64,000 bases of DNA from Isoetes taiwanensis (Eukaryota; Streptophyta; Lycopodiopsida; Isoetales; Isoetaceae). The stretch is taken from assembly GCA_021234155.1 (NCBI GenBank), contig JAJEKV010000027.1:13052916-13116915 (forward strand), read 5' to 3'. Below are positions 41,956 through 55,610 of the stretch, one piece after another (positions within the stretch are counted from its first letter, which is position 1; every line of letters begins with the position of its first letter). Below the pieces are notes generated by a model that had not been told where the DNA came from, ran no database searches, and saw only the letters and a program-made list of their open reading frames with translations. The position numbers and the translations under genes were made by a program.

Positions 41956-44840
41956 TGATTTAAATGGTTACAGAAACTGGTATTCGTATGAAAATATGTA
42001 GGAAGATGACCTGTCATATGGGGCAAGGTTGTAGGGTTTTTTTTAGGGTTTTTTTGTGACATGGTCGGATGCATGTCAGATTTAAAAATAACATTAGTCG
42101 GAGTAGAATAGATATGATTTACTTCTTGCCACCCATCACCTCTTAGAGTTGGTGTGAGTCAAGCACATCCATGCTTGGTCATAAGCTTTTAGAAGACAAA
42201 ATCAAGCTTAGGGGAAGTTTTCCAGGGACTACCAGTTATCGACCGGTCTTGAATCATATCTCCGACACGCGCCCCAAAAGGCTTTGCCCTACCACAGATG
42301 CGGCATCGGCTCGAGGCATGTCAGATTTAGAAAGGATGAGCTGGTGGGTAACGTTTTGTTGGCTTTATCCGTTCTTGCTCCTTTGTAACTTCAAGTAGAG
42401 GCGCCTGGGCGGCAGATTTGCAGGCATGAAGGTCGCTTTGATTCAGTTGGAGAGCCTTATCCAGTGGTTCTTTCTGGGATGGAAACCATTCAAAACTTGT
42501 GCTGGGCCTGTGTAGAGGGCCTTAAGCCAGGGCTTCAACTGAAGAGCATCCAGGGTTTCAAATTTTTTTCTTTCCTTGTATTTATAACAGGGGTGACGCA
42601 TTTATACAAAAGAGGAATAGGTGCATGCCATTATGTGGGTAAGCATAGGAATAGGGAAAAATAATAACTAATTATTTGACGGTTTACAAATGGAAGTTTT
42701 TTTATACAACAAAATCAACGGACAAGATCGCGCGCAAACTATCATCTTATTTCGGCCTTAGTATTATATATAGATATAGATGGGGATACCTAACCTTAGT
42801 ATCCCCTAGAGACATTGCAACAGGAGGTCACGGCAGCGACCAGGCTTTTCCAAATCCGGCTGACTGCTGGTTGCATCACGCCTAGTTCTAACACAGAGGC
42901 ATCAAATTCTAACTAACATCAACAATTTGGGAGCAAGAATCGGATTATGACTCAAGGCCAGAGACTATCCATCTCATAGGTCGGATTTACAGAGATCCGT
43001 GAATCAGATTATGGCACATGACCCAAACTAGCCAGATGGAATCGAATTTCATCACCAAGGCAGATTCTGGACAAGGACTTGGACCACAGATTGTTTTAGC
43101 AGCATGGTAACCGGATTAACAAAGGGGAATTCACAATTCAGACCTAGCTTCTTGTTCCTTTATCCCGCTTCCTTCAAAATCATACATCATGCAGCAAAGC
43201 CCCACAATCAAGCATAATCCCCACCTTCGTTTTTCAGATATGGCTCTACTCCAAATCAGTCTGTGCCTCCTTTGCATCCAACTTCCGGTTCTCTTGTATT
43301 CTCCACCTCCTCCAATTCGACTAGCCCCTCCGTCCTCTTATATACATTTATGTCCAGCACCCAGCAAGCTATCTTGCTGCCAGAAGCTCCTGCCAGGTGT
43401 GAATTCGGCATGCTACAGACCGAATCCTACATGGGCGTGCATTACTTGGCCCGATTTGCCTGCCTGATACATCTCAACACAGCCACGATTTTGTTTTCCT
43501 ATTTTTATGGTGCTCACCCATTGGGGTTTCATAAATTAAGGTTTTTAAATAACCTTAACTACTGTGTTTTTATATTTAAATGCTACCACTAGCATGAACC
43601 AATGGACACGTACCAACAAGGCCATTAGATGATCTACACAATCTTATACTGAAACAAGGTAAGCCACTAGGTTCGTTACATGTAAAATTCAACTCATATC
43701 CTCATGAGTTACTTGAGATACACATGCTTCTCCAATCCTAATATGCGGCGGTAACTCTAATTCGTAAGGCACTTCTTCAATGCGGTCTAATGCTTCATAC
43801 GGTCTGACATACCTAGGATCTCACTTTCTATCACTTTTAAATGTAAAAGACTAACCTTTAGCTAACTCTATGGTTTTACGTCTCTCATCCACATATGGCT
43901 TTTTGCAATTCTGAGCCACTGCTATATTCTGACGCAGTCTCCTCAATTGCACATTTCCGCCACAATAGCAATAGGACATGGGTATTCTCAATATCCTTCC
44001 ACATTTTACAACAAATTTATCAACAACTAAGTGCATTAACCTTGTCACTAGCATATATAAAGTTTGGAACTAAACTTAACTTCACTATCTATAATGAAAT
44101 TCGAAGCAACAAGTATGAATTATTTACTAAAGATGTCCAAGCTAACGTAGCAAACATCTGCATCATAGGATTAATCTACTTTTTCCTACTAAGGATAAAA
44201 TGACGCACTATGAAATACTAAGCCCACCACGGCAAGAGAGATACTCAGCTCGCTTGGGCTAGATACGTATTCATATGACACCTCTTGGGTGGCCAAATCC
44301 AAAAGTGACAAATAAAAACATAATCACATCCCCCAAACTGTGTATCTTATGGCTACACCATCCGCACAAGTTAATTCAAGAGAACCTAGAAGATTAGGAA
44401 CATAGTCTAGCAGGACTTTTCACAAAAAGAATAACCTACTCAATATAGCTAGCAACTTCTTGAACCCTTGAATTTATCTCTTTAAGCACTGTTCATAGGC
44501 CCTCACAACCCTAGCACTGACTATGCTGAAGCACTGCAACTCTTTACACATGGTCTACTTTAAGTAATGCGGCAACTTGATCGACCATTAAACAATCCAT
44601 CAGTTATAGAAAATTGTGGGAACATACCTTCACAATTATCATGGCCCGCTGTTCTTTTTTCTTTTCTTTTTTTTGAAGGACGAACAAAAAGTTTATTCAT
44701 CAGCAAGAATAAATACAAAATGAATATTTCTCATCTAGTTGTATAAGCACAAGAGGGTGTTGCTGGAACACGAGCCTGCAACACCATGTGCTTACTCCAT
44801 ACTAGATAAGTAAAAGGAGATAATGCTCTGCTTAAGAGTC
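41956..44840. other. No recognisable gene
   Basis: Several short ORFs with no motif. A short stem with 8-bp arms (GGGGATAC/GTATCCCC) lies at 42782-42806, and another (GGTGTTGC/GCAACACC) at 44756-44785. The latter is near a 3' A/T-rich stretch and may border the DUF4283-like relic. Confidence 0.35.
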
Positions 44841-44883
44841 TAACCGCATTGAATCTGTAATGGCATCAAATCCAATGTGACTA

Positions 44884-46707
44884 CTAGAATCTCAGGAGAG
44901 TTTGAAGATGTAACTTGGTCCTTCGACAAGACAGTATTATCTTCAGCCAAATCAGCCCACTGAAATGGAGTAAAGGGACCACATGCAACAGAAGGAGCAG
45001 AATCACGTATAGCAAGTGCTGAGGAGAGCTGAGATGCAGAGGTGTTAGAACCCTTAGCTGACTTTCGAGGTTGATGAAGAGCAGGTGGATGTTTAGGTGG
45101 AGGGTGGCACCACGACGAACAATGTCCATGTACTGCCCACAAGCCTCTTCAACTTGCTCTTGCGACCTCTGAATCCCATCCAACTTTTGCCTATGTTGAT
45201 CCAGCAGCAGATGTGTGGGACCAGCGGCTGGAATAGATGTAGAGGAATTCATAGGGGGAAGAGAGACATCCATTGAAGAAGGAGTAGAGCTAGGAGTAGG
45301 ATTTGTAGCAGAGGCAACTGGAGGGGCCTGCTAGTAAGACTTACGATATTGAGCAAAGAGAGGGGCCTTAGCGAACATGAGAGCCAGCTCTGGGCCATTT
45401 AACAATCATAGCTTCAACGGAAAGAACATGGGCCCACTTTGAACAACAATTGTTTGAGGCAGATCACGATGAATGGGCGTGCTACACAAATCTTAGTAAT
45501 GCCATTGATTATAGCATGTTAGGGGAAGTCCAATCTCACTAGCAATAGCAAAAATGAACTCAGAATCCTGAAACTCTGGAGGAAAATCTTCATAGCAATC
45601 CAGAATGGGGCACGTAAGGCATCTGGCTTACTTTACCTGGAAAAGAGCCAGGAACATACTGTTGGTACAACAAGAAATGTTTCCAAAGGATCAACACCTC
45701 GTTCTATGAGTGGAGCCACCAGCTCAGAAGACTCAAACATCAAGAGAAAACAACGTTGATCTTTGGCCACAAGCTTGATAGATTGATACGCTGCAAGCCC
45801 TAATTTGTGTATATGCCCAGATAACCAAGATCCCACGTGCTTCAGATCCAAGAAGGAGTCAGTGAAGTAACAAACAGCAGAGCATGCAACTAATTGCTCC
45901 ACATGACGATGGTGAGTCTCATGACTGATCTGCACCACAGGGGCCCCAAAGCGCTCAACAGTTGACCTGCACTCCTGAACCTCATAAAAGATCTCAGCTG
46001 GTGTTAACAAAATATCCATGGAGTCCTTGCTTGGCCTACAACTGCTGAAGATAGGATGCAACTTCTTTCTTATTATTGTCCACTATGGTGGCAATGGCCT
46101 CTGAGACATGAAGTGAGGTGGCTGGAGATGACATATCTTTGTATAGCCACTCAGAGAAGCGGACACCTGTAACCCTTGTCACAGTGGCAAAAGACCTCCA
46201 AGGTGTAGAGATCGAGAGATGCGGCATAGTTGAAGAGGAAGGTATCATAGGCTTGTTCGAGAGAAGAGGGGGAAACTCCTCCTGCCTCGAGGAATCTCCA
46301 ACATGTGTTGGATGTTCTTTTTGTTTAGAAGGGCCTCCTTCATGTGAGAGACTCCCAACATGTGTTGGGGATGCAACCTGTGTCACATTCTTCTGAGCAT
46401 GGGCTACTAATCTCATTTGTTCTGAAGAACTTCCAACATGTGTTGGAGGTGCCTTTAGAAGTACCAACTTTCCAGAAGAGCTTTCCAGGATCACCTGTAC
46501 CGCACTGCCTCTAGAACCATGAGACATAGGGTCAGACGCTGGAATAGCAAGCTGAGAAGAGGAGAGAGCGGAAGCTGCTGCCTCAGTTGAACCAGCTACA
46601 CATATGCTACTAGAAGAAACAGGAGCATGAGGCAATGCCAGCAGATTGAGGTGCACAGAAGCCTGCCTCTCCTGCCCCTCAGATCCAACTGCCACTGATG
46701 ATACCAA
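44884..46707 (-). pseudogene. LINE ORF1-type (DUF4283-like) protein relic
   Basis: Minus-strand frames run 46707-46036, 46061-45633 and 45273-44884. The first is Ser/Pro-rich with three spaced PTHVG(S/D)(S/L)S motifs and ends STPWRSFATVTRVTGVRFSE. The second contains CFLLMFESSELVAPLIERGV and FLVVPTVCSWLF, matching the RRM-like DUF4283 pattern (hydrophobic core, glycine near the gap, W near the end). After a stop and a shift there follow DFPPEFQDSEFIFAIASEIG, the (L/F)P..IxxxIG segment. The third frame has a Gln/Glu-rich helical run. Order and spacing match plant LINE ORF1. No endonuclease or RT follows it. It differs strongly in sequence from the plus-strand LINE at 49.7 kb. Confidence 0.55.
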
Positions 46708-46899
46708 AATCTTAGGAGAAGAAGGAGCACATTCACGAGCCAGTTTGTGGGCATCTCAAACACTAATCTTTGAAGAATCTAGAGCATATTATCTTCCACC
46801 ATTGCCCGGTATTCCATTAGGATTATCAGAGGAGCACCTGGAAGGACTACGAGTTGCTTTTGCCATCTCTGCTAAAAGGGGACCGAGACTTTAGAGCTC

Positions 46900-48480
46900 T
46901 ACAGTCCCCCACAAAAGAGCAACTTCTGACAAATTTAAGCACCATTGAAAGTAGCACTTCACGAGCTTTCCAACGAGCCCAAGCATGCCTAAAACTGCCA
47001 CCAAATCCAGGAGTCATGGCAAAAAAAAAAAGATTGCAGCCAAACCCTAATACCGCCAATAAAGGGCCGGAGCTGTCAGGCGATTTTCCACTGCCAAACC
47101 AGTCTAATCATCAAACAAACTATATATCAAGAGAAAGAGCATGCAACGAGCTTTCAAAAGAGCCCAGAATCATCTAAATCTGACATGGGAATCAAAATTT
47201 ATATGCAAATGAAATGTACAAAGGATATTTCTGTCCAAACAACACACTATGCAACCATAGTTCTTTAGCCATACTCCATTCTTCTGAACAACATCCAAAT
47301 GCCATATGAAAAAAAGTATACCTACCAATCTACCTTGGTAATATCTAAAAAAAATCTTCCACAAACTTTTTTCGGGCCACATTCATTTACTGTCCCATGG
47401 AACCATCTCATGGAATTTCCTTAATATTGTCTATAGACCATGCAGATAATATAATGTAGCATAATAGTTGCAAGTTACTGTGAAAGCCATGCAAGTTTTA
47501 GCCAATGACCAAGGTATATATCACAATAATTAAAAAAAATTTACAAATTTTGAAAAAAATCCAGGTTGAATATATATGTCGCCATTGCAATATACGTAAG
47601 TCTACAGCGAATTGGAGGAGTAAATAAGAGCAAGTATATAAGGTGAAGAGCAAGCATCTTCAACTCCAATTCGTGTATGAGGAAATATGTGTGGAGGAAA
47701 TGGGCCCTTCAAAGTGTAAGTTTGTTCAAGGCATATTTTCGTGTGAAAATATTTGCTTCAATGAGCAATGTCAAAATGTCTTGCATTTTTTACAATTTTA
47801 TTCACAATTTTGTAGTGATTTCGAAAATTTTGAATAGAATATCTTTTCGGCACTCTAGTGCGTTTGCTATTTTTTTCAATGTTTATAAGTAATTTTCTGG
47901 GCTATATTCAATCGGAATGATCCGTTTAAAGGAGGATAATACGTGCGCAATATATATGTAGCCAAGGAAGTAGAACACTTCACTCAATTTACTGCTTGTT
48001 TGTGGTTCATGGCAGACTATTCCCCAAGTCTGCCATAGTTAATCCTCCTGATCCGGCATCTGGATAACAATAAAGACAAAGATTTTAACTCCAAAAACTA
48101 GCTGGGAACTCGCCATACGATATCCCAAGTAGTATCCCAGATTCTTGCTTGCACATTGAGAGTGCCCAATCCTCGGTATCCAGTTGCAATCTTGGAGTGG
48201 AGCGTCAGTATGAATGGCTAGGATGCACCGGCCTTGCGGATAGCCTAGATTGACTGCTGCACCTGACGCATATCCGTACAGCAGAACGGGAGGGAAAAAA
48301 GGGCCTCCATGGGGGACAGTCAAGAGATCCCGAAGCGAGAATTTTTTTTTCTAGCCGGGATCCACGAATCTGGGGTAAAGCTGTCTTGATCCCTATCATA
48401 GATGGTTTCCTTGTCTTCTTATGGGCCTTGATGTATTCATGCATCCATCACGTTCTTTTATCTAACGTAAAAAAATAATG
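46900..48480. other. No recognisable gene
   Basis: AT-rich. It has an A-run near 47022 and small ORFs on both strands without motifs, including a minus-strand ORF at 48039-48323 that is not recognised. Confidence 0.35.
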
Positions 48481-48525
48481 TATGTCTGTCTGTCTGCCTG
48501 CCTGCCTGCCTGTCTGTCTGCTTAT
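48481..48525. repeat. TCTG/CCTG tetranucleotide microsatellite
   Basis: About ten TCTG and CCTG units. Confidence 0.9.
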
Positions 48526-48697
48526 GCAAAGTTTCCCTCTGACCATAGATAGGTTGCTTGTCTTCCCTAAGACTCTAAACTGTCATAGCCAAGGTCACAA
48601 GTTCAATGCCTCATTTTGAAAATGGTCATGCATCGTTGTAAAAGATGATGGGGGGAGGACCCACTTCATCCATGTATAGTGGTGAGGGCAGGACCCA

Positions 48698-48815
48698 TCT
48701 GGTGTGTTGTAAATTGTCCCATAAGCTATGGGGCAAAACCCCTCTGGATGTGCTGTAAAGTGTCCCCAGAACCCCTCTGGGTATGTTGTAAAGTGTCCCG
48801 TAAGTTATGGCGTCC
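48698..48815 (+). repeat. Short imperfect repeats before the CTAT microsatellite
   Basis: G(T/A)(A/G)TG(T/C)TGTAAA(T/G)TGTCCC recurs at about 48701, 48747 and 48780. The first and last copies continue into TAAG(C/T)TATGG. Confidence 0.75.
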
Positions 48816-48835
48816 CGTGGACGTTAAAATATCGC

Positions 48836-48967
<132 letters not shown>

Positions 48968-49689
48968 GTGTTCCAATCATAGACAATTCCCTTGTCGTCT
49001 TCTAGGCCTTGATGTGTTCGTGCTAGTAACTGTCTACTTGCAGAGGTGTTTTGGCTGGTGGTTTCCAAGGTGGCTACCAAACATTAACCTCCACTAGGTA
49101 GAAATTACGTGCTTCGATGCTTTCTCTCTTTCTTTTGACTGTGGCAATAGTCTAGAGCTAAAATTCACTTTGTTTTTGAAATTGTCTGGTTTCATTTTTA
49201 TCATGTAAAAGTTCCTCAAGATGGCACTTGCATTCTTGGCAATTTTTTGTGATTTTTGTTCTAACATATTTTTGGATATGTTTTTTCACATCATTCATAA
49301 ATTATTTGGATATGTAATGCATGTGTTAAGGCAGAGAAGTTTATTTCTTCCACGTACATGCTGCTTCTGGATTGTGAGCCTCTCCCTCGTCCTAACTGTG
49401 GGATCTTCATGTTTTCCAACCACAGCAGAAAAGTGTTTGGAGGGGCGGGGAGAATGGCGCTAGCAGAAGCGCCCTCTAGGGTAGAATAGTGGAATCCACG
49501 TAAACAGGGTTATGGAAGAGATGAATGTGGGCCCATTAGGGGGGGAGCCATTGTAGCCTCAGCAGCGAACCAGAGGTACGGCCACTGATGGCCAAGGTAC
49601 ATGTAAAGGAATGGCAGATCCGGGGATAGGTCCTGGGGGGTCATTGAGAAAGGGAATCAAGATTTAGGAAAAGTTATGGCAAGGTAGTT

Positions 49690-51900
49690 GTCACATCCAA
49701 TGCAGAATCAGATGATTGAGATGGACCAGACCTTGGCAGGGAATGTAGGAGAAAACAGAAAGTCCTTTTTGGTTTGCGGAGACTGGTTGATCCCCAGTAT
49801 GGCAGAAGCTGTGGGAATGACGACGCGATCACAAACCATCTCGCCCATATAGATGCAAAGCTAACTGGCACAGCCATTACTGGACGAAATTAATCATGAA
49901 CAGAGGAGGATGCTCCAGAAGCAAGAACACAGAACCAAGCCTGAGTTTCGAGGTATTCCTTCCTTAAAGCATCAATTTGTTCCAAATAAACTTAAGGAGC
50001 TTGAAATGAAAGCGGTGATAGGGTGTATCAGACACGAGGGAGTCAGACTTAGTTCTATCAGAACGGAATTTGGCTAAAATGGAAAAAAAAAAAACTAGAA
50101 ATCAGGAACATGTTTTGGCTTGATTTTCCTTTTTTTTTGTAGTTGAATGTGGAAATGCCCAGTCTGTATAGTTCTTGTTGAAGCAAGGTACCATTTTTAA
50201 GGCAAACTCACAATTCTATTTTCAAAAATGGAATGCAAAGTTTGATCCTAATGATCTCCAGCAACTGTTTCACCTGGCCTCTTGCTCGGTACAAGGACTT
50301 AGCCCTATGTACTGGCATGAGGAAACTTTTAAGGAATTATTCTCTGGGATAGGAGAATATATTGGCTGGGAAGCTGTACCAAAAAGGGCTCCTAGAATAT
50401 GGATTCAATTGGACATTGTTAAGGACATTCCCAGGCAATTGGTATATAATGATTATTTTGAAGGCAGCAAAACTTTGAAACTGACGTGGAATAGTCTTCC
50501 CATCCCCTATAGTATAACCGGTCTGAGACTTCATGGGGGAGGGGTCTGTCAAGAAAAATGGGTCAACAAGGTTAATATAGTAAAACAAACTCATGAACCA
50601 CCAAAGGCTCCTCCTCCTAAAGCTTTAGAAAATTGGACCCCAGCAACATAAAAAAGAAAGGACAAGAATAGAAGTGCTTATAAAAAGGCTAGAAAGCAGA
50701 AGGCCAAAGAAAGGAAAGAAAATAAGGAACAAGGGGGACAGGTGGTAAGAAATTTTAAGGAGTGGAGAAAGAAAAATGAGCATGCAAAAATGCTGGAAAA
50801 AGTCAAAGTCTTAGTCAACCCAACTGAGACTCTGAAGGACCACAAGAAAGGTAAAGATTTGATCCAACCTGGGAGCATGCTCATCACCTCAGCACACTTG
50901 TTAAGAAGTAATACTTTTATTATAAGTGAAGCAGGAATCCCTCCCATGAATAATTATCCCGAGTCTTCAGATGCGGATGTCTCTGTGGGAGGAACTAAGT
51001 TGTTCAAAGGGAGCCTTTTAAAGTAAGAGATGAACATATCAGCCCCACTGAAATGGAATTTAGGACTCCTAGAAACTTAGGGTCTCCTAAGGAGCAACAG
51101 GAATAGATCAATATTTCTGTACAACAGGGAAGTATAGAAATGCATGACATTCTATTGAATCTCATGGAAAAACAGGACGACATGCCAAAAGATTATGTTC
51201 CTAACACTCCTGCATTTTTCTTAACCCCTACAAAAAGTGACGGACAATATAAATTCTTTACAAGATCCCCCATGGACTTTGACAGGGAAGAAGGAGATTC
51301 TGATAAAGGAACAGAGGAGTTAAGATTTTTTTCTGATAATGAGAGCCTAACCAATGACCTTATAAGTCCAAATGGCTGAGGAGGGGTTAAGTGTAGTCAG
51401 CAAGAACTTCTAAGACCATGTGGCCTGGAAATTGATCTGGTCAGACAGAACAATAGGCCAATAACTCCACGTGGCCAAGTCTTGGATTTCAGCAATATAT
51501 TTGATAGCGGATTGGAAATTGAAGATCTTGATGGGGGCAGGATGAATGACTAAGAAGATGGGTTCTATACTGCAGGATGAATGACAAAGAAGATGGGTTG
51601 ACCAAAGACCTTATAAGTCCAAATAGCCAAGGATTGGTTAAAAGTAGCCAACAAAATCTTCTAACTCCAGGTGGCCTGGGAATTGTTCTGGTTAACCAGA
51701 ATAAGACGCCAATAAGTCCACTGGCCAGGTTTTGGCTTTCAGACCTGTTAATGGGAAAGAAAACAAGGATCCTGAAGGCAGAGGGATAAATGACAATGAA
51801 GATAAATTCCATACCCTCCACATAAAGAAGAAAGGTACTAGAATGGTACATTTCTCTGACAATAGCCGTGCATTGAACCTGGGGAGTCAAGGCAAGAAGA
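49690..51900 (+). pseudogene. L1-type LINE, ORF1 (DUF4283 domain)
   Basis: Fragments from about 49760 (KPEFRGIPSLKHQFVPNKLK, KAVIGCIRHEGVRLSSIRTE) lead, after stops, into the 158-codon frame at 50175. There LLKQGTIF precedes ANSQFYFQKWNAKFDPND, APRIWIQLDIVKDIP and LKLTWNSLPIPYSI, the strand and glycine pattern of the DUF4283 RNA-binding domain of plant L1 ORF1. A Lys/Glu-rich segment follows (50700-50790). The C-terminal half (51030-51890) is a low-complexity acidic hinge that contains an internal duplication with a period near 251 bp (GACCTTATAAGTCCAAAT at 51356 and 51607). ORF2 starts only 14 nt after the last ORF1 stop. Stops and shifts in the first part show decay. Confidence 0.75.
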
Positions 51901-51913
51901 AATCCTCTGCTTA

Positions 51914-54900
51914 ATGAAGATCGCTACATGGAATATGAGAGGCATAAAAGAACCTCTCAAAAGGAAGAGGGCACTAATTGCACTAAGAGAGATGAAGGCA
52001 GACATAATTCTCTTACAGGAACATAGATTACCATTATTTGAATCTGCAAATCTAGGAAGATGGATAATGTCAAAGGGGGAATCTGTCTGGACCTCGGCAG
52101 ATGGGACTAAAGGAGGTATTTGTATGGTTTGGCAAGGGTATGTATGTCTCCAGAAATATAGTCATGTAGGAGGCAGATGGATGGTTGTTGTTTTACAAAA
52201 AAGAAAGGATGTGGTGGGCATTATCAATGTATATGCCTCAACTGAACCAACTGAAAGAGAGGAGAAATGGAAGCAAATTAATACTGGATCCTATCCCATA
52301 ATATAAGGAATTGATTGATGGCAGGAGATTTTAATAATACACTAGCCCGGGACCAGAAGGTTGGAAAGCAACTGGGGAGAGACAGGTCTGGGATACTTTA
52401 ATATCCCATTTTGTGTACATTCCTCCATCCTCTACACACTAGTACTCTTGGTGTAATAAAAGGAAAGGTGACCAAAGAACATATTGTCTCCTTGATAGAT
52501 CCTACTTATGTAACACTGACATGGAAGCTTGGGATAAGTTGGGCACTTCATATGATGTAGGCAACTCTATCTCGAATCATTTTTCCCAGTTTTTGGAAAA
52601 CATGACACAACCAAAGAAAGGTGTGGCAAATACACCATTTAAGTTCAACACTGGGTTACTACAGAATAAAAGGTTCTGTGAGGCATTCTCTGAATTCTAC
52701 AGCCCTAAGATTCCCCTTAAAGAATCCATCAATTCCTTTGTTCATAGGATGAAGTTGGTTAAATGTTGGGTGAAAAAATGGGGCAATAAGTGGCATCAGA
52801 AAAAGAAGAAAGATAAACATGAGGTGTATGAGGCTATGAGAGAGATCAGGAAGTTACTCTTTCAAGACAAGGACAACAGAATATGGCAGGATAAAGAATT
52901 TGAACTGGAGAGCAAAGTCAAAGGCATTGAGAAATGAGGCAGAAAGTCTGGCAGTGAGAAGCAGGTGCAAGTACATAAATGAAATGGATGATGATAGCTC
53001 TGCTTTCTTCTTTAGGACAGCAAAAAGTAGAATTTTGAATAATGGGATTGTCCGAGTCATAGAAGACGAAAATAGGACCCTGGAAAAACAAAAAGACATT
53101 GAGGAGTTCTTTCACAAGGAATATAAGGCCCTTTTTAATAATTACCAGGTTGAAGACAAAGAAGTGGATGAGTTTTTTACAGGGATTCCTAAAGGGATAC
53201 AAATTGAAGAGGATGATATCCTCACTACCCTGGAGGAAAAGGAAATCAAAGAGACTCTCCAATCTATGTCTCATGGCAAAAGCCCAGGCCCAGATGGATT
53301 CCAGCCAGAATTCTATCTGGAATTCTAGAAGAAGATTTCATTTCCTTTATTCAGGGGGCCTGAAAGGCTAAATATCTGCATCCAGTGGACATATCACGCT
53401 CATTTCCAAGGTTGATAATCCTGCACGAATTGGAGATTGGAGGCTGATTTCACTAACCAATGCTACCTATAAAGTGTTGGCAAAAATACTGGATAATAGA
53501 TTGAAGACAATTCTAATAAAAGTGATCAATCCCTGCCAGTCTGCTTTTCCTCCACAAAGGAATATACTAGACAACTATATAGGTGCAGTTGAAGGTCAAC
53601 ACTAGAATAAGCTCTCTAACCAAAATTGTATGCTTCTCAACCTGGATCTTAAGAGAGCATATGATACCATCAGCTGGCAATTCTTAGAGCGAGCAATGGC
53701 ACATCTGGGTTTCTCAGACGAAGTACACTAAAAGGTGTTAGGGTTCAATATTATGGCTTCATCTGCATTAATAATTAATGGAACCCCTTCTGATCAATTT
53801 CCATGTAAAAGGGGGGTAAGGCAAGGGTGCATATCTCTTTCTGATAGTTGCTAAGGTGGTTGCAAACTGGTATCACAGATGCATGATAGGGGAGACATTC
53901 AATGCCTAGAGCTGCCCGAAGATAAAGGTACTTTTTCTTTAATGCAGTATGCTGATGATACATGTTTGAATCCGTAGCCTTGTGGGTATTCAATTATTTT
54001 CCTCATCCTAATTCTAAAACAGGGGGATGAGAACCTATTAAACTTTCTTGTAGCCATGGATAAATTTGGCAAAATATCAGGGGTTATGCTTAACAGGAAC
54101 AAGTGTGCTATCATTCTAGATTCATAGAAAAAAAATCTGCAGGGGATCAAAATTCTGAATAAGAATGCAAGGGCCACAATATTAGACATTCCTTTAGCCT
54201 TGAACTCCTCTCTTCGAGGACTGTGGGAACCAATAATTACTAGGATCAAGAAAAAGTTAGGTTTGTACTCCTCTTCTCTTTATTTGGCTGGTAGAGTACA
54301 GATTGCCAATGCTGTAATTGGTAGCACATATGTCTATTTGGAGACAAGGCTTCATATGGCAAAATAGAAGCAGCCATTAGACAGTTTATTTGGCAAGGAG
54401 TACATAAGGTGGCTTGGGGAGACCTTACCAAATCTAGGAAGGAAGGAGGTCTGGGATGTAAGGACTTGTTTATTCAAGCTCAAGCCTTAGCAGCTAAGAT
54501 GATCTGGAGAGCAATTCATACCACCTCATCATCCCCTGCTTTAAAGTTGGTCAAGTATCAGATGCAGGAATCATATCCAGTTGGTAGTCATAGTCTGAAA
54601 CATGAACTGCCAGATTTAGCATTCTTCCAAGTAGTACCCTGCCCCAATACATCTAACACTTTGAGAAGAATGATTGAAGCATGGAATGCAGCATCCTTGT
54701 GTTATAAACCTCCAATTATTGATGTTAGATTCATTCAAGGAAATCAACTTCTTTTGGCATCATGAGGTAACTATGAGTGAGAATGTCTGTCTAGCTCTAC
54801 AACATCCACAAAAATATATGCAGTGGTATAATGCAGGTATCAGACAGATTGGAGACTTGAGAAAATGAGAGACTGAATGGAAGTCATGGGAAGAAATAGC

Positions 54901-55330
54901 AATTTTCACACAGGGATCGAACCTTGATTTACAACTCCATTATGGCAAAGTGGGACACTATGAAGAACTAAGTAGCAGTTCTAATCTATGGCACTTAAAA
55001 GGAACAGAAATATACTCAGTTAAGGAGATTTATAAGGCTTTGAAATGTCATAAACTATCTAGAGCAACCTTGCTGTGGAATTGTGAGGAAAAAGTTTTGG
55101 CATCAGTCAGTACTAAAGGATGGCAAAGCTATACTGCCAACAAGGTCGAGACTTTTAGATGGTTAATTCTAAATCAGAGCTTGTCTACCAATTTAAAGAG
55201 AGCTAAGTTTGATAGCTCTATATCTGGACTATACCCAATGGGTTATGGAGAGATGGAAATCTTAAACCACATTTTTTGTCTGTCCCAGCATTGGGGAATT
55301 GTGGAGTTGGACTGCTCAGATTAACAGGGG
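51914..55330 (+). pseudogene. L1-type LINE, ORF2 (endonuclease, reverse transcriptase, zf-RVT)
   Basis: ORF2 begins MKIATWNMRGIKEPLKRKRA, then IILLQEHRL and GGICMVWQG: the AP-endonuclease domain. MAGDFNN near 52320 and CNKRKGDQRTYCLLDRSYL near 52450 complete it across stops. RT follows: SHGKSPGPDGFQPEFY near 53272, RIGDWRLISLTNATYKVLAK near 53420, LNLDLKRAYDTISW near 53640 (motif A aspartate), RGVRQGC near 53813 (motif B) and QYADDT near 53945 (catalytic YADD). From 54409 the connection (WGDLTKSRKEGGLGCKDLF) and from 54950 the zf-RVT-like end (YSVKEIYKALKC, FRWLILNQSLSTNLKRAKF, ILNHIFCLS) are recognisable. Multiple frameshifts and stops occur. The terminal poly-A is not evident. Confidence 0.88.
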
Positions 55331-55610
55331 AGCAATTCGGGATTCTAACTTGATAGAGTTCTTGGATACTGAAAACAAGTTATTGAATACAAAAAGATCA
55401 TTAAGTTGCTGGGTAGTTTGGAAACATCGGAATAGGGTAGCCATTGAACATAAGACCCCTAATCTGATCTAGCTAAAGCAAATATTCTTGGCAGTATTGA
55501 TAGACTCAGTTGTGGCCCATAGAGTTTTTAAGGGAAGAATTTTGACAAATCATGGACAACCATTGGTAGACTCCATGGGATGCATGAATTCTATGTGCTT
55601 AAACTAACTA

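Noticed and set aside
42782-42806. Transcription terminator-like stem
   Set aside because: Intrinsic terminators are not used by plant nuclear genes. Treated as a chance short stem.
48590-48625. SINE B box (CACAAGTTCAATGCC)
   Set aside because: Weak match, with no A box at the proper distance and no poly-A tail.
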